A stretch of 6,741 nt of DNA. Origin: Treponema sp. Lineage in GTDB: Bacteria > Spirochaetota > Spirochaetia > Treponematales > Breznakiellaceae. Under the pieces are notes generated by a model, which had not been told where the DNA came from, searched no databases, and saw only the letters and a program-made list of their open reading frames with translations. The stretch lies in the NCBI GenBank assembly GCA_031271075.1, contig JAISWN010000050.1, positions 1-6,741 of the forward strand, in the 5' to 3' direction. Shown piece after piece: positions 1 through 6,635 of the stretch. The position numbers and the translations under genes were made by a program. The first letter of the stretch is position 1. Every line of letters begins with the position of its first letter.

Positions 1-1167
1 CCCGCCGGCGGAGGGTTCCAGCTTCTCCGCTTCCTTCTCGATTTCCCCTTTCAGATCCTCTTTAACCTGGGGGTTCAGGTTCCAGGCGGCGGCGGGGAGC
101 AGTTTTTCCAGGGGCCAGAGGAGGAGATCCCGGAACCACGCGTAAACATCCCCGAAGGCGCTTTGGCCCGCCTCGTAGCCGATCATGCGGGGTACCACGG
201 AACCGTCTACCTGGCCGCAGATACCCCGGATAGGTTTTTCCTCCCCCTCCGGCCTGGGGCCCACGATCATTTCGCAGATGGAGGTTCCCACTACCATTAC
301 CATCCGGCCGGGCCGTACCCCGCCGCCCACCCCGCCGCAATGGGCGTCGATACCCCCCACCCCCACGGGAATTCCCGCCGGAAGCCCCAGCTTTTCCGCC
401 CATTCGGAGGAGAGCAGCCCTCCGGCCGTGTCGCCGGGCCAGGTTTCCTGCCCCAGGGTATCGTAGATCCGCCCAAGCCGGGGATCGATATCCTCAAAGA
501 AAGAGCGGGGCGGGTAACCCCCGAAACTCTGATGCCAGAGCCCCTTGTGCCCCGCCGTGACGCGGCTGCGCTTTATCCCCCGGATATCCCGAATCCCCGC
601 GAGCAGGGCGGTCATCCACTCGCAATGCTCCAGAAAAGAGTAAGCCGCCGAGGCGACACGGCTGTCTTCGTTGAAGATCCGCAGTACCCTTGCCCAGAAC
701 CATTCGGAGGAATAGATCCCCCCGGCGTATTTGGCGTAGTTGGGGTGCTTCCCCGATTGGAGAACCTGGTTGATGCGCTCCGCCTCCGCCACCGCCGTAT
801 GATCCTTCCACATGACAAACATGGCGCTGGGGTTCTCCGCGAACTCCGGTTTAAGCGCCAACGGTATTCCCCGGGCATCCACCGCGCAGGAGGTGGAACC
901 GGTGGTATCGATGGAGATCCCCCGAATCCCGGCCGCCACAGCGCCGCCGGCCTTTCCGGCGGCCTCCCGGATCGTATGCTCCAGGGTTTCCAGGTAATCC
1001 AGAGGATGCTGGCGGAACCGGTTTTCCCCCGGATCGGAGTAAAGACCCCCGGCCCAGCGCGGGTAGTTCATTACCGATACCGCCGCTTCTTCGCCGTCGG
1101 AGGCGTCAAGGATCAGCGCCCGGCAGGAATCGGTTCCAAAGTCCAGTCCCAGTACAAAGTCACCCAT
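1..1167 (-). CDS. araB: L-ribulokinase, N-terminal 389 residues (runs off the left edge)
   Basis: Ribulokinase phosphorylates L-ribulose to L-ribulose 5-phosphate in the cytoplasm, the second step of bacterial L-arabinose use. Reading the minus strand from ATG at 1167 gives an unbroken frame to base 1, so the C-terminal third is outside the window (full-length AraB is about 550-570 residues). The FGGY-kinase phosphate loop GLDFGTDSCRAL is at residues 7-18. Blocks I recall from E. coli AraB recur: STGST-like TTGSTSC (88-94), PEFAENPSAMFVMWKDHTAV (107-126), GGIYSSEWFWA (149-159), AGHKGLWH (205-212), GGIDAHCGGVG (271-281) with the likely catalytic base D274, GTSIC (294-298), and GICGQVDGSVVP (315-326) followed by EAGQSAFGDVYAWF (332-345). 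Only the C-terminal ATP-side domain is missing. The start is fixed by a Shine-Dalgarno site 4-5 bases upstream and by alignment with the family N-terminus. It diverges from the importer operon. Identity as ribulokinase rather than another FGGY kinase is secure. Confidence 0.95.
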   Translation of the reverse strand, partial: MGDFVLGLDFGTDSCRALILDASDGEEAAVSVMNYPRWAGGLYSDPGENRFRQHPLDYLETLEHTIREAAGKAGGAVAAGIRGISIDTTGSTSCAVDARGIPLALKPEFAENPSAMFVMWKDHTAVAEAERINQVLQSGKHPNYAKYAGGIYSSEWFWARVLRIFNEDSRVASAAYSFLEHCEWMTALLAGIRDIRGIKRSRVTAGHKGLWHQSFGGYPPRSFFEDIDPRLGRIYDTLGQETWPGDTAGGLLSSEWAEKLGLPAGIPVGVGGIDAHCGGVGGGVRPGRMVMVVGTSICEMIVGPRPEGEEKPIRGICGQVDGSVVPRMIGYEAGQSAFGDVYAWFRDLLLWPLEKLLPAAAWNLNPQVKEDLKGEIEKEAEKLEPSAGG

Positions 1168-1171
1168 AGCG

Positions 1172-1179
1172 TCCTTCCT
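1172..1179 (-). promoter_or_regulatory. Ribosome binding site of araB
   Basis: On the minus strand the sequence AGGAAGGA lies four bases before the ATG at 1167. It fits a Shine-Dalgarno site and supports the chosen araB start. Confidence 0.7.
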
Positions 1180-1270
1180 GGCAAGATATTTTTAGGAGGT
1201 GGGGCTTACCGGACAGGCGAACCGTTGTAAAAGCCTCTCCAGCGAAAGGTATATCATAAGCCTGCCTTGG

Positions 1271-1278
1271 GGTATACC
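1271..1278. repeat. Perfect 8-base palindrome GGTATACC in the control region
   Basis: GGTATACC is self-complementary and sits near the middle of the divergent gap, where a shared regulator could act on both sides. The flanking bases do not continue the symmetry, so this is a weak candidate site. Confidence 0.2.
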
Positions 1279-1318
1279 TGGCAGCCGGTTGCAAAGGTTT
1301 CACCGCCTGCCCGGCCAA

Positions 1319-1338
1319 AGCGCAATGCGCTCAATTGA
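1319..1338. repeat. Overlapping palindromes, candidate operator next to the -35 element
   Basis: AGCGC-AAT-GCGCT (1319-1331) is an inverted repeat with 5-base arms and a 3-base centre. It shares its last base with TCAATTGA (1331-1338), an 8-base perfect palindrome that runs into the -35 element at 1335. The position is right for an activator or repressor site controlling the importer operon. The arms are short enough to occur by chance and no known operator consensus is matched. Confidence 0.35.
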
Positions 1339-1363
1339 ATTTATAGCCCCGGCCTGCTAAAAT
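1335..1363 (+). promoter_or_regulatory. Sigma-70-like promoter of the importer operon
   Basis: A -35 element TTGAAT (1335-1340, four of six consensus bases) is followed by a 17-base spacer and a -10 element TAAAAT (1358-1363, five of six). The usual start point about 7 bases past the -10 would be base 1370, the A of the binding-protein ATG. The transcript would then be leaderless or carry only a few bases of leader. The match and the ideal spacing are seen directly; activity is inferred. Confidence 0.6.
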
Positions 1364-1369
1364 AGGATC

Positions 1370-3247
1370 ATGAAAAGGGCGGCCTCTATCCTGCTGTTAC
1401 TCTCCCTCCCCGTCTTTTTTTCCTGCGTAAATACCGAAGAATACTCCCTTGAAGAAATCGAGGCCCTGGGCCGCCAGGATCTGGGGGAAATCGTGGCAAA
1501 GACCCTGTACAAACCCTGGCGTGGGGAGGAATTCGGCCCGGGCAGGCTGGGGGGAACCTGGAACGCGGTGATCTCCGCGGATCCTAAAAGCTTCAACGCC
1601 CTGGTGGCGGAACAGGACTCGGCCACCAGCGGTATCGTGGGGGCCATGCAGGACTACCTGGTGGACTACGATCCGGTAAAACGCCAGTGGAAGCCCCGCT
1701 GCGCCGGTTTTGAAATCCTGGTTGACCAAGAGGCGGGGAAACTTGACGTAGTCTACACCCTGCGGGACGACCTCTACTGGACTTACAGCAATTCTGACGA
1801 AAAGATCCCCGTTACCAGCGATGACGTGATCTTCTGGTACAACGAAATTGAGGGAGACCCGGAGGCCCACAGTTCCGGTTACAACGGGCAGTTCCTCGTC
1901 ATGCCCGACGGTTCGAGGGCCCATATAGACATCGAAAGGATCGATGATCGGCGTTTTGTCTTCCACTTCCCCCGGATTGTGGCGGATCCCCTGCTGACCA
2001 CCAACCGGAGCATCGCCCCCCGGCTGGACTACGAAAAGGCCAAACGGGAAAGGGGCATCCCGGGGGTGCTGGATCTCTTCAGCATTGATACGGATCCCCA
2101 AAGGATCCCCTCTATGGGGAAGTACCACCTCACCAGTTACACGGCCGGGATGTGGCTGATCTTTGACCGGAACCCCGGCTATTGGGAAAAGGATCGCAAC
2201 GGGCTCTCGGTCCCCTTCTACGAAAAAGAAATAGTGCGGATCGTGGCGGACGAGAACACCAAAAAACTGCTCTTTCAGAACGGCGAACTGGATTCCTATT
2301 CCCTGCGCCCGGAGGACATGGTGGAACTGGTGAACGGCCAGGAGGGAAAGAGGCGCTGGCTCCCGGGCTTTTCCTCCAAGCCCCCGGTTAAGCCCGGCAC
2401 CGGTTACACGGTGTTTAACGGGGGAGGCGGCCTGAGCGCGAATTTCTGGTCTTTCAACCAGAACTCGGTACACGCGGGAACCGCAAAATACGAGTGGTTT
2501 ACCCAAAAGGAATTCCGCCAGGCCATGAGCCGCCTCCTTAACCGGGATCGGATTATCGCCCAGGTGTACCGGGGCCTTGCGGAGCCCAAACTTGACTTTT
2601 TCCCCGAACCGAACCCCTTCTACAACAAAGACATCCAGCTCAAGTACACCTACAACCCGGCGGAAGCGGTGAAACTGCTGGCCTCCATCGGCATTGTCCG
2701 GGATAATCAGGGGATCATGCGGGACAGGCAGGGCCGGGCAATAGAATTCGACCTTACCATCCGGTCGGAAAGCGGCGTCATGTCGGATATTGCCTCCATC
2801 ATCCGGGACGAGCTTGAACGGGCGGGAATAAAAGCGAACATCCGGATCCTGGACTTCCAGAAGATGGTGGAACAGCTTTTCAACACCTTCGAGTGGGATT
2901 CCCTGCTCATCGGCCTGAGCGGGAGCAACATCTTCCCCACCCAGGGGAGCAATGTCTGGCCTTCCGACGGGAACCTCCACCTCTGGTACCCCATGCAGAA
3001 AAGCCCCGCCACGGAATGGGAAAAGCGGGTGGACTACCTCTACAACGAGGCGGCCTACACCATAGACCGGGAAAATGCCAAGGCTTACTGGGACGAGTAC
3101 CAGGAGATCCTCCTGGAGCAGTGCCCGGTAATTTACCTGGTACGCCCCAGCCTCTTTGCCGCCCTGAACAAGCGCTGGGATCAGTCCAACGTGTACTACG
3201 ACAACATCAACGGGTTTGAAACTAGCCACATGTACCTAAAGCCATGA
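1370..3247 (+). CDS. ABC importer substrate-binding lipoprotein, family 5 (Dpp/Opp/oligosaccharide type)
   Basis: This 625-residue protein is the extracytoplasmic receptor that captures the substrate and delivers it to the permeases encoded next. The N-terminus is a lipoprotein signal peptide: KR at 2-3, a leucine-rich core at 7-13, and a relaxed lipobox FFS-C with the acceptor cysteine at C19. The mature part shows SBP_bac_5 hallmarks: a GGTWNAVISADPKSFNAL-type opening near residue 60, a TLRDDLYWTYS...PVTSDDVIFWYN block near 127-160, and LIFDRNPGYW at 263-272, matching the family's 'RNPnYW' motif. It is longer than DppA/OppA (about 540) and nearer YejA-like or sugar-binding members. The ATG is favoured because the signal peptide starts there. 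An AGGA lies only 2 bases before it, which is poor spacing, so initiation may be leaderless. The stop overlaps the next start (ATGA). Ligand unknown: peptide by default, or an arabinose-containing oligosaccharide given the divergent araB. Confidence 0.92.
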   Translation: MKRAASILLLLSLPVFFSCVNTEEYSLEEIEALGRQDLGEIVAKTLYKPWRGEEFGPGRLGGTWNAVISADPKSFNALVAEQDSATSGIVGAMQDYLVDYDPVKRQWKPRCAGFEILVDQEAGKLDVVYTLRDDLYWTYSNSDEKIPVTSDDVIFWYNEIEGDPEAHSSGYNGQFLVMPDGSRAHIDIERIDDRRFVFHFPRIVADPLLTTNRSIAPRLDYEKAKRERGIPGVLDLFSIDTDPQRIPSMGKYHLTSYTAGMWLIFDRNPGYWEKDRNGLSVPFYEKEIVRIVADENTKKLLFQNGELDSYSLRPEDMVELVNGQEGKRRWLPGFSSKPPVKPGTGYTVFNGGGGLSANFWSFNQNSVHAGTAKYEWFTQKEFRQAMSRLLNRDRIIAQVYRGLAEPKLDFFPEPNPFYNKDIQLKYTYNPAEAVKLLASIGIVRDNQGIMRDRQGRAIEFDLTIRSESGVMSDIASIIRDELERAGIKANIRILDFQKMVEQLFNTFEWDSLLIGLSGSNIFPTQGSNVWPSDGNLHLWYPMQKSPATEWEKRVDYLYNEAAYTIDRENAKAYWDEYQEILLEQCPVIYLVRPSLFAALNKRWDQSNVYYDNINGFETSHMYLKP

Positions 3248-4380
3248 AAAACAGTAATACTGAAAGTAACGGTAAAACAAGGGGCGAAACGCCGGAGGCG
3301 GCCCGGCTGGTGGGGGTACTTACCCGGCTTGTACGGCCTTTCTATCTTTTCAGGAGGAAGGCCCCCCTCCCCTCCTACATCCTGGGAAGGTTTCTTACCA
3401 TGGGGGCCATGCTCTTTATCCTGGGCCTCGCGGTTTTCGGCCTTATGGAACTTGCGCCGGGGGACATGGTGGATCAGATCATGCTGCAGCAGATCTTCGG
3501 GGAGAACCAGGCCAGGGCGGGGCAGAACCAGGAGGCCATGGATCAGGAACAGCTTGAGGCCCAGCGGAGAAGCCTGGGCCTGGATCAGCCCTTCTACATC
3601 CAGTACCTCAACTGGCTTAAGCGGGTAATCGTCCACCAGGATCTGGGAACCAGCCTTATCTCCCGGGCCCCGGTCTCCTTCCTCATCAGTTCCCGGCTGC
3701 CCAACTCGATACTCCTCAACCTTATCTCCCTGGTTCTTATTACCCTTTTTTCCTTCCTCCTGGGGGTCTACTTTTCCGCCAAGGCGGGTACCAAGGCGGA
3801 TCTGGCGGTAACTTTCTTCGCCCTGGTGCTCCACGCCTTTCCGGGGATCCTGCTCCTCATCCTGCTCCAGCTCTTCGCGGCCCTGAGTTCCCTTTTCCCC
3901 GTCACCGCCTACCCCACTTTCCCCTACGCGGAGGCCCCGGTAAGGTTTGTGTTCTCTTACGGGCACCACATCTTCCTCCCCCTCCTGGCCTCCTTCCTGG
4001 GGGGTATCGGGGGAACCTTGCGGATGATCCGGGCCACCATGCTGGACCAGCTTGGGCAGCCCTACATCACCAGCCTCCGGTCCCGGGGTATCGCCGAGTG
4101 GCGGGTCTACCTGAACCACGCCTTCCGCAACACCCTCAACCCCTACATTACCGGCAGCGCGAACCTCCTGGCGGGGCTCTTCTCGGGCTCCCTGATCCTG
4201 GAGATCATCTTCGCCTACCCCGGCGTCGGGCGGCTTATGTACGAGGCGGTACTCCAGGAAGATATCAACCTGGTGCTGACCAACATCATGTTTGTCTCCT
4301 TCCTGGTGCTGCTGGGAATGGTACTGGCGGATATCCTTTTGGCCCTGGTGGATCCCCGGATCCGTTACGGAAAGGAGTGA
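3244..4380 (+). CDS. ABC importer permease, DppB type
   Basis: This 378-residue inner-membrane protein forms half of the transport channel. It has six predicted membrane segments: about 49-69, 157-180, 187-214, 240-259, 298-325 and 343-370. Family marks are LAPGD (near 70-74), LGLDQP (111-116), DLGTS (133-137), and a full EAA-type loop that contacts the ATPase, from RMIRATMLDQLGQPY (260-274) through LRSRGIAEW (278-286) to NHAFRN (291-296), with conserved glycine G282. The end, LLALVDPRIRYG, is typical of DppB. The N-terminus carries about 45 extra polar residues before the first membrane segment, where DppB proteins usually have fewer than 12. Its ATG overlaps the preceding stop (ATGA) with no clear Shine-Dalgarno site, suggesting translation coupled to the binding protein. 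A later start, for example ATG at 3400, would cut into the first membrane segment and is less likely. Confidence 0.93.
   Translation: MKNSNTESNGKTRGETPEAARLVGVLTRLVRPFYLFRRKAPLPSYILGRFLTMGAMLFILGLAVFGLMELAPGDMVDQIMLQQIFGENQARAGQNQEAMDQEQLEAQRRSLGLDQPFYIQYLNWLKRVIVHQDLGTSLISRAPVSFLISSRLPNSILLNLISLVLITLFSFLLGVYFSAKAGTKADLAVTFFALVLHAFPGILLLILLQLFAALSSLFPVTAYPTFPYAEAPVRFVFSYGHHIFLPLLASFLGGIGGTLRMIRATMLDQLGQPYITSLRSRGIAEWRVYLNHAFRNTLNPYITGSANLLAGLFSGSLILEIIFAYPGVGRLMYEAVLQEDINLVLTNIMFVSFLVLLGMVLADILLALVDPRIRYGKE
4372..4377 (+). promoter_or_regulatory. Ribosome binding site of the permease-ATPase fusion gene
   Basis: AAGGAG, embedded in the last codons of the DppB-type permease gene, sits 6 bases before the ATG at 4384. 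It fixes the start of the fusion gene and shows that the two genes share one transcript. Confidence 0.75.
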
Positions 4381-4383
4381 GGG

Positions 4384-6588
4384 ATGGGAAAATTTCTCTC
4401 CTACCTCCGGGGGCGGCCCCTGGCGCTGGCCTCTCTTGTCGCCCTGGCGGCCCTCTACCTGATCATGATCTTCGCCGAATTTTTCGCCCCCTACGGGGCC
4501 AACACTTCCTTCCCCGAACATACCTACCACCCCCCCAACGCGCGTTTCTACCGGGGAAGCCTCCAGGCCCAGGAACACCGGCTTATCAACACGGTAAACC
4601 TGAACTATGTCCGGGTGCGGGATCTTTACGCCCCGGTCCGCTTCTTCGGGAAAGGGGAGCCTTACAAACTCTTCGGCCTTATCCCCGCGGATCGCCACCT
4701 CTTTACCACCGGCCCGGCGGCCGCCGGGGAGGGAGGGGCCTACCCGGTCTTCCTTATGGGGGCGGACAACCTGGGGAGGGATCTTTTTTCCCGGATCGTG
4801 TACGGAAGCCGCATCTCCCTTACCATCGGCTTTGTGGCCACCGCCATCTCCCTCGTCCTGGCGATCCTTTTCGGCGGCATCTCGGGCTACTTCGGCGGGG
4901 CGGCGGATTGGGCAATCATGCGTTTCGCCGAATTCTTCATGCTCATCCCCGGCCTCTACCTGATCCTCTTCCTCCGTTCCCTGCTTTCCTCCACCATGGA
5001 TTCCGGCCAGGCCTACATGATGATCACCGTCATTCTTTCCCTGGTGGGCTGGCCCGGCTCCGCCAGAACCATCCGGGGCATGATTCACGCCATCAAACGC
5101 GAGGAATTCGTGCAGAACAGCCAGCTTGAGATGATCCCGGCGGGAGTAATAATACTGCGCCACATCATCCCCCAGATCGCCAGCATCCTTATCGTGAGTA
5201 TCGCCCTCTCCATTCCCGGCTTCATTATGACCGAGACCACCCTCTCCTACCTGGGCCTGGGCATCGCCGATCCGGCGGTAAGCTGGGGCTCCCTTATCAA
5301 GCGGGACATCTCCACCCTCTCGAACCTGAGCAGCTACCCCTGGCTCCTCTCCCCCGTGTGGTTCCTGCTGGGGGTAACCCTGGGCTTCAACTTTATCGGC
5401 GACGCCCTGCGGGACTACTACGATCCCTACCACACCATATTCCCCTCCTTCAGAAAACTGATGGGAAAGGGGAAACGGATAGGGCCGGCCAAAGAGGGGA
5501 GGCTTGGTGAAGCGGGGAACGGCGCCCCCTCATCCCCCTCCCCGCTCCCCGCCGCCCCGGCTCTGCTGTCGGTAGAGGATCTGCGGGTAGACTTCTCCAT
5601 CCTCCGGGGCAGGGAACAGACGAGGGTCCGGGCGGTCCGGGGCCTCGATTTTTCCCTTGCCGGGGGGGAGATCCTGGGCATTGTGGGGGAATCGGGTTCC
5701 GGGAAAAGCGTCAGCACCCAGGCGGTACCGGGGCTCCTCCCCAAAAACGCCCTGGTTACCGGCTCCATCCGCTACGAAGGAATCGAACTGCTGGGGCAGA
5801 GTACGGAAGTTCTGCGCCGGTACCGGGGCAGGAAAATCGGCGTCATCTACCAGGAGCCGGGCAGATCCTACGACCCCCTGCAGAACATGGGGAGCGTCTT
5901 TTTTGAAACCTTCAGGAATTCAAACCCCGCCATTAGCCGGGAGGAATCGGACGAAAAGGCCGCGGCCCTGCTGGCCGAAACCGGCCTTGACCGGGGCAGG
6001 GAGCGGCTCCCCAATTTCCCCCACCAGTTCTCGGGCGGGCAGCTCCAGCGGATCGGTATAGCCCTGGCTCTGGCCCAGGGCTGCGAACTGCTCATCGCCG
6101 ACGAGCCCACCACCGCCCTGGACGTAACCATCCAGAAACAGATTGTTGCCCTGTTGAAAGGGCTTCGGGAAAGCCGGGGGATCTCGATTATCTTTATCAG
6201 CCACGATATCGATCTGGTGGCGGAAATATCCGACCGGATCATGGTGATGTACGGGGGCCTGGTGATGGAGTCGGGCCCCGTGGGACTGTTCAGGATCCCG
6301 GACTTCGCCGGGAAGGGCGGGCCCACGGATACCGGGAGGGCGTTCCACCCCTACACCCAAGCCCTCCTTGCCGCGAGCCCCCGGTTCGGCAGCCACTACT
6401 CCCTTTCCCGGCTCCTCACCATCCCCGGCCGGGTGGTTGACCCCTCCGCGCCGCCCCCGGGCTGCCCCTTCGCCCCCCGCTGCCCCCGGGCCAAGCCGGA
6501 ATGTTCCGGAGAGATCCCCTCCCTCCGCGTCCGGGGGAATGGGGAGATTCGCTGCCTTAATTCCGGCCCGGATCGCTTACCGTCATAA
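4384..6588 (+). CDS. Fused ABC importer permease (DppC type) and ATPase (DppD type)
   Basis: This 734-residue protein joins two importer subunits. Residues 1-355 are a DppC-type permease: first membrane segment about 13-37, a long periplasmic loop (38-119), the hallmark MGADNLGRDL (125-134), and further segments near 143-170, 184-201, 211-228, 268-294 and 319-344. A Gly/Pro/Ser/Ala-rich linker spans about 360-395. The ATPase follows: Walker A GESGSGKS (435-442, K441), Q-loop YQEP (Q490), signature SGGQ (550-553), Walker B LLIADEP (569-575, catalytic E574), D-loop TALD (577-580), H-loop H607. The C-terminus is the oligopeptide-transporter tail: HPYTQALLAASP, then CPFAPRC, with cysteines 694, 700, 707 and 724 in the spacing used for a [4Fe-4S] cluster in DppD/OppD. 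Walker A ending KSVS and TTALDVT mark it as DppD-like, not DppF-like. All ATPase catalytic residues are intact. AAGGAG (4372-4377), inside the end of the upstream gene, is a good ribosome site 6 bases before the ATG. The permease's EAA loop is atypical (240-264). Confidence 0.94.
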   Translation: MGKFLSYLRGRPLALASLVALAALYLIMIFAEFFAPYGANTSFPEHTYHPPNARFYRGSLQAQEHRLINTVNLNYVRVRDLYAPVRFFGKGEPYKLFGLIPADRHLFTTGPAAAGEGGAYPVFLMGADNLGRDLFSRIVYGSRISLTIGFVATAISLVLAILFGGISGYFGGAADWAIMRFAEFFMLIPGLYLILFLRSLLSSTMDSGQAYMMITVILSLVGWPGSARTIRGMIHAIKREEFVQNSQLEMIPAGVIILRHIIPQIASILIVSIALSIPGFIMTETTLSYLGLGIADPAVSWGSLIKRDISTLSNLSSYPWLLSPVWFLLGVTLGFNFIGDALRDYYDPYHTIFPSFRKLMGKGKRIGPAKEGRLGEAGNGAPSSPSPLPAAPALLSVEDLRVDFSILRGREQTRVRAVRGLDFSLAGGEILGIVGESGSGKSVSTQAVPGLLPKNALVTGSIRYEGIELLGQSTEVLRRYRGRKIGVIYQEPGRSYDPLQNMGSVFFETFRNSNPAISREESDEKAAALLAETGLDRGRERLPNFPHQFSGGQLQRIGIALALAQGCELLIADEPTTALDVTIQKQIVALLKGLRESRGISIIFISHDIDLVAEISDRIMVMYGGLVMESGPVGLFRIPDFAGKGGPTDTGRAFHPYTQALLAASPRFGSHYSLSRLLTIPGRVVDPSAPPPGCPFAPRCPRAKPECSGEIPSLRVRGNGEIRCLNSGPDRLPS

Positions 6589-6635
6589 CCCACATGGGGC
6601 AGTTCCCTATAAACTCCCAAGGAAATATTTGAACC
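6589..6635 (+). other. Short intergenic gap with no clear terminator or promoter
   Basis: This 47-base gap has no stable hairpin followed by a T run, so transcription of the importer operon may continue into the helicase gene. A -10-like TATAAA (6608-6613) has no -35 element at the right distance. AAGGA (6619-6623) lies 12 bases before the helicase ATG, which is far for a Shine-Dalgarno site. Confidence 0.45.

Larger units (their letters stand above)
1168..1369. promoter_or_regulatory. Divergent intergenic control region between araB and the importer operon
   Basis: This 202-base gap separates two genes that read away from each other, so it must hold both promoters. It is locally more AT-rich than the genes. 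The plus side has a recognisable sigma-70-like promoter (1335-1363). For araB on the minus side I see only isolated -10-like hexamers, for example TATGAT at 1253-1258, with no matching -35 at a proper spacing, so no araB promoter is called. Short palindromes at 1271-1278, 1319-1331 and 1331-1338 are candidate regulator sites. No RNA gene or riboswitch is recognisable. Confidence 0.7.

Noticed and set aside
163..1230. Long plus-strand open frame of 355 codons
   Set aside because: It lies antisense to a clearly conserved ribulokinase, its translation is Pro/Arg/Gly-rich with no domain, and such frames are common opposite GC-rich genes.
1279..1293. Sigma-54-like element TGGCAGCCGGTTGCA
   Set aside because: The spacing between the GG and GC elements is one base shorter than the strict sigma-54 requirement, and a well-spaced sigma-70-like promoter lies nearby.
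1290..1303. CcpA-type cre-like sequence TTGCAAAGGTTTCA
   Set aside because: It lacks the central CG and is one base short of the symmetric consensus, so it does not hold up as a catabolite-repression site.
1397..3229. Minus-strand open frame of 610 codons
   Set aside because: It mirrors the substrate-binding protein gene, lacks recognisable motifs, and is explained by codon bias leaving few stops on the opposite strand.
3352..3357. Strong internal Shine-Dalgarno AGGAGG suggesting a later start for the DppB-type permease
   Set aside because: No start codon lies within a usable distance; the first in-frame ATG is at 3400, inside the first membrane segment. The bases simply encode Arg-Arg.
3196..5433. 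Very long minus-strand open frame of 745 codons
   Set aside because: It is antisense to two conserved permeases, and its Gly/Glu/Asp/Val-rich translation is just the complement of membrane-segment codons. No domain or ribosome site supports it.
6591..6607. Possible hairpin terminator after the fusion gene
   Set aside because: Only 3-base arms can be drawn and there is no T run after them.
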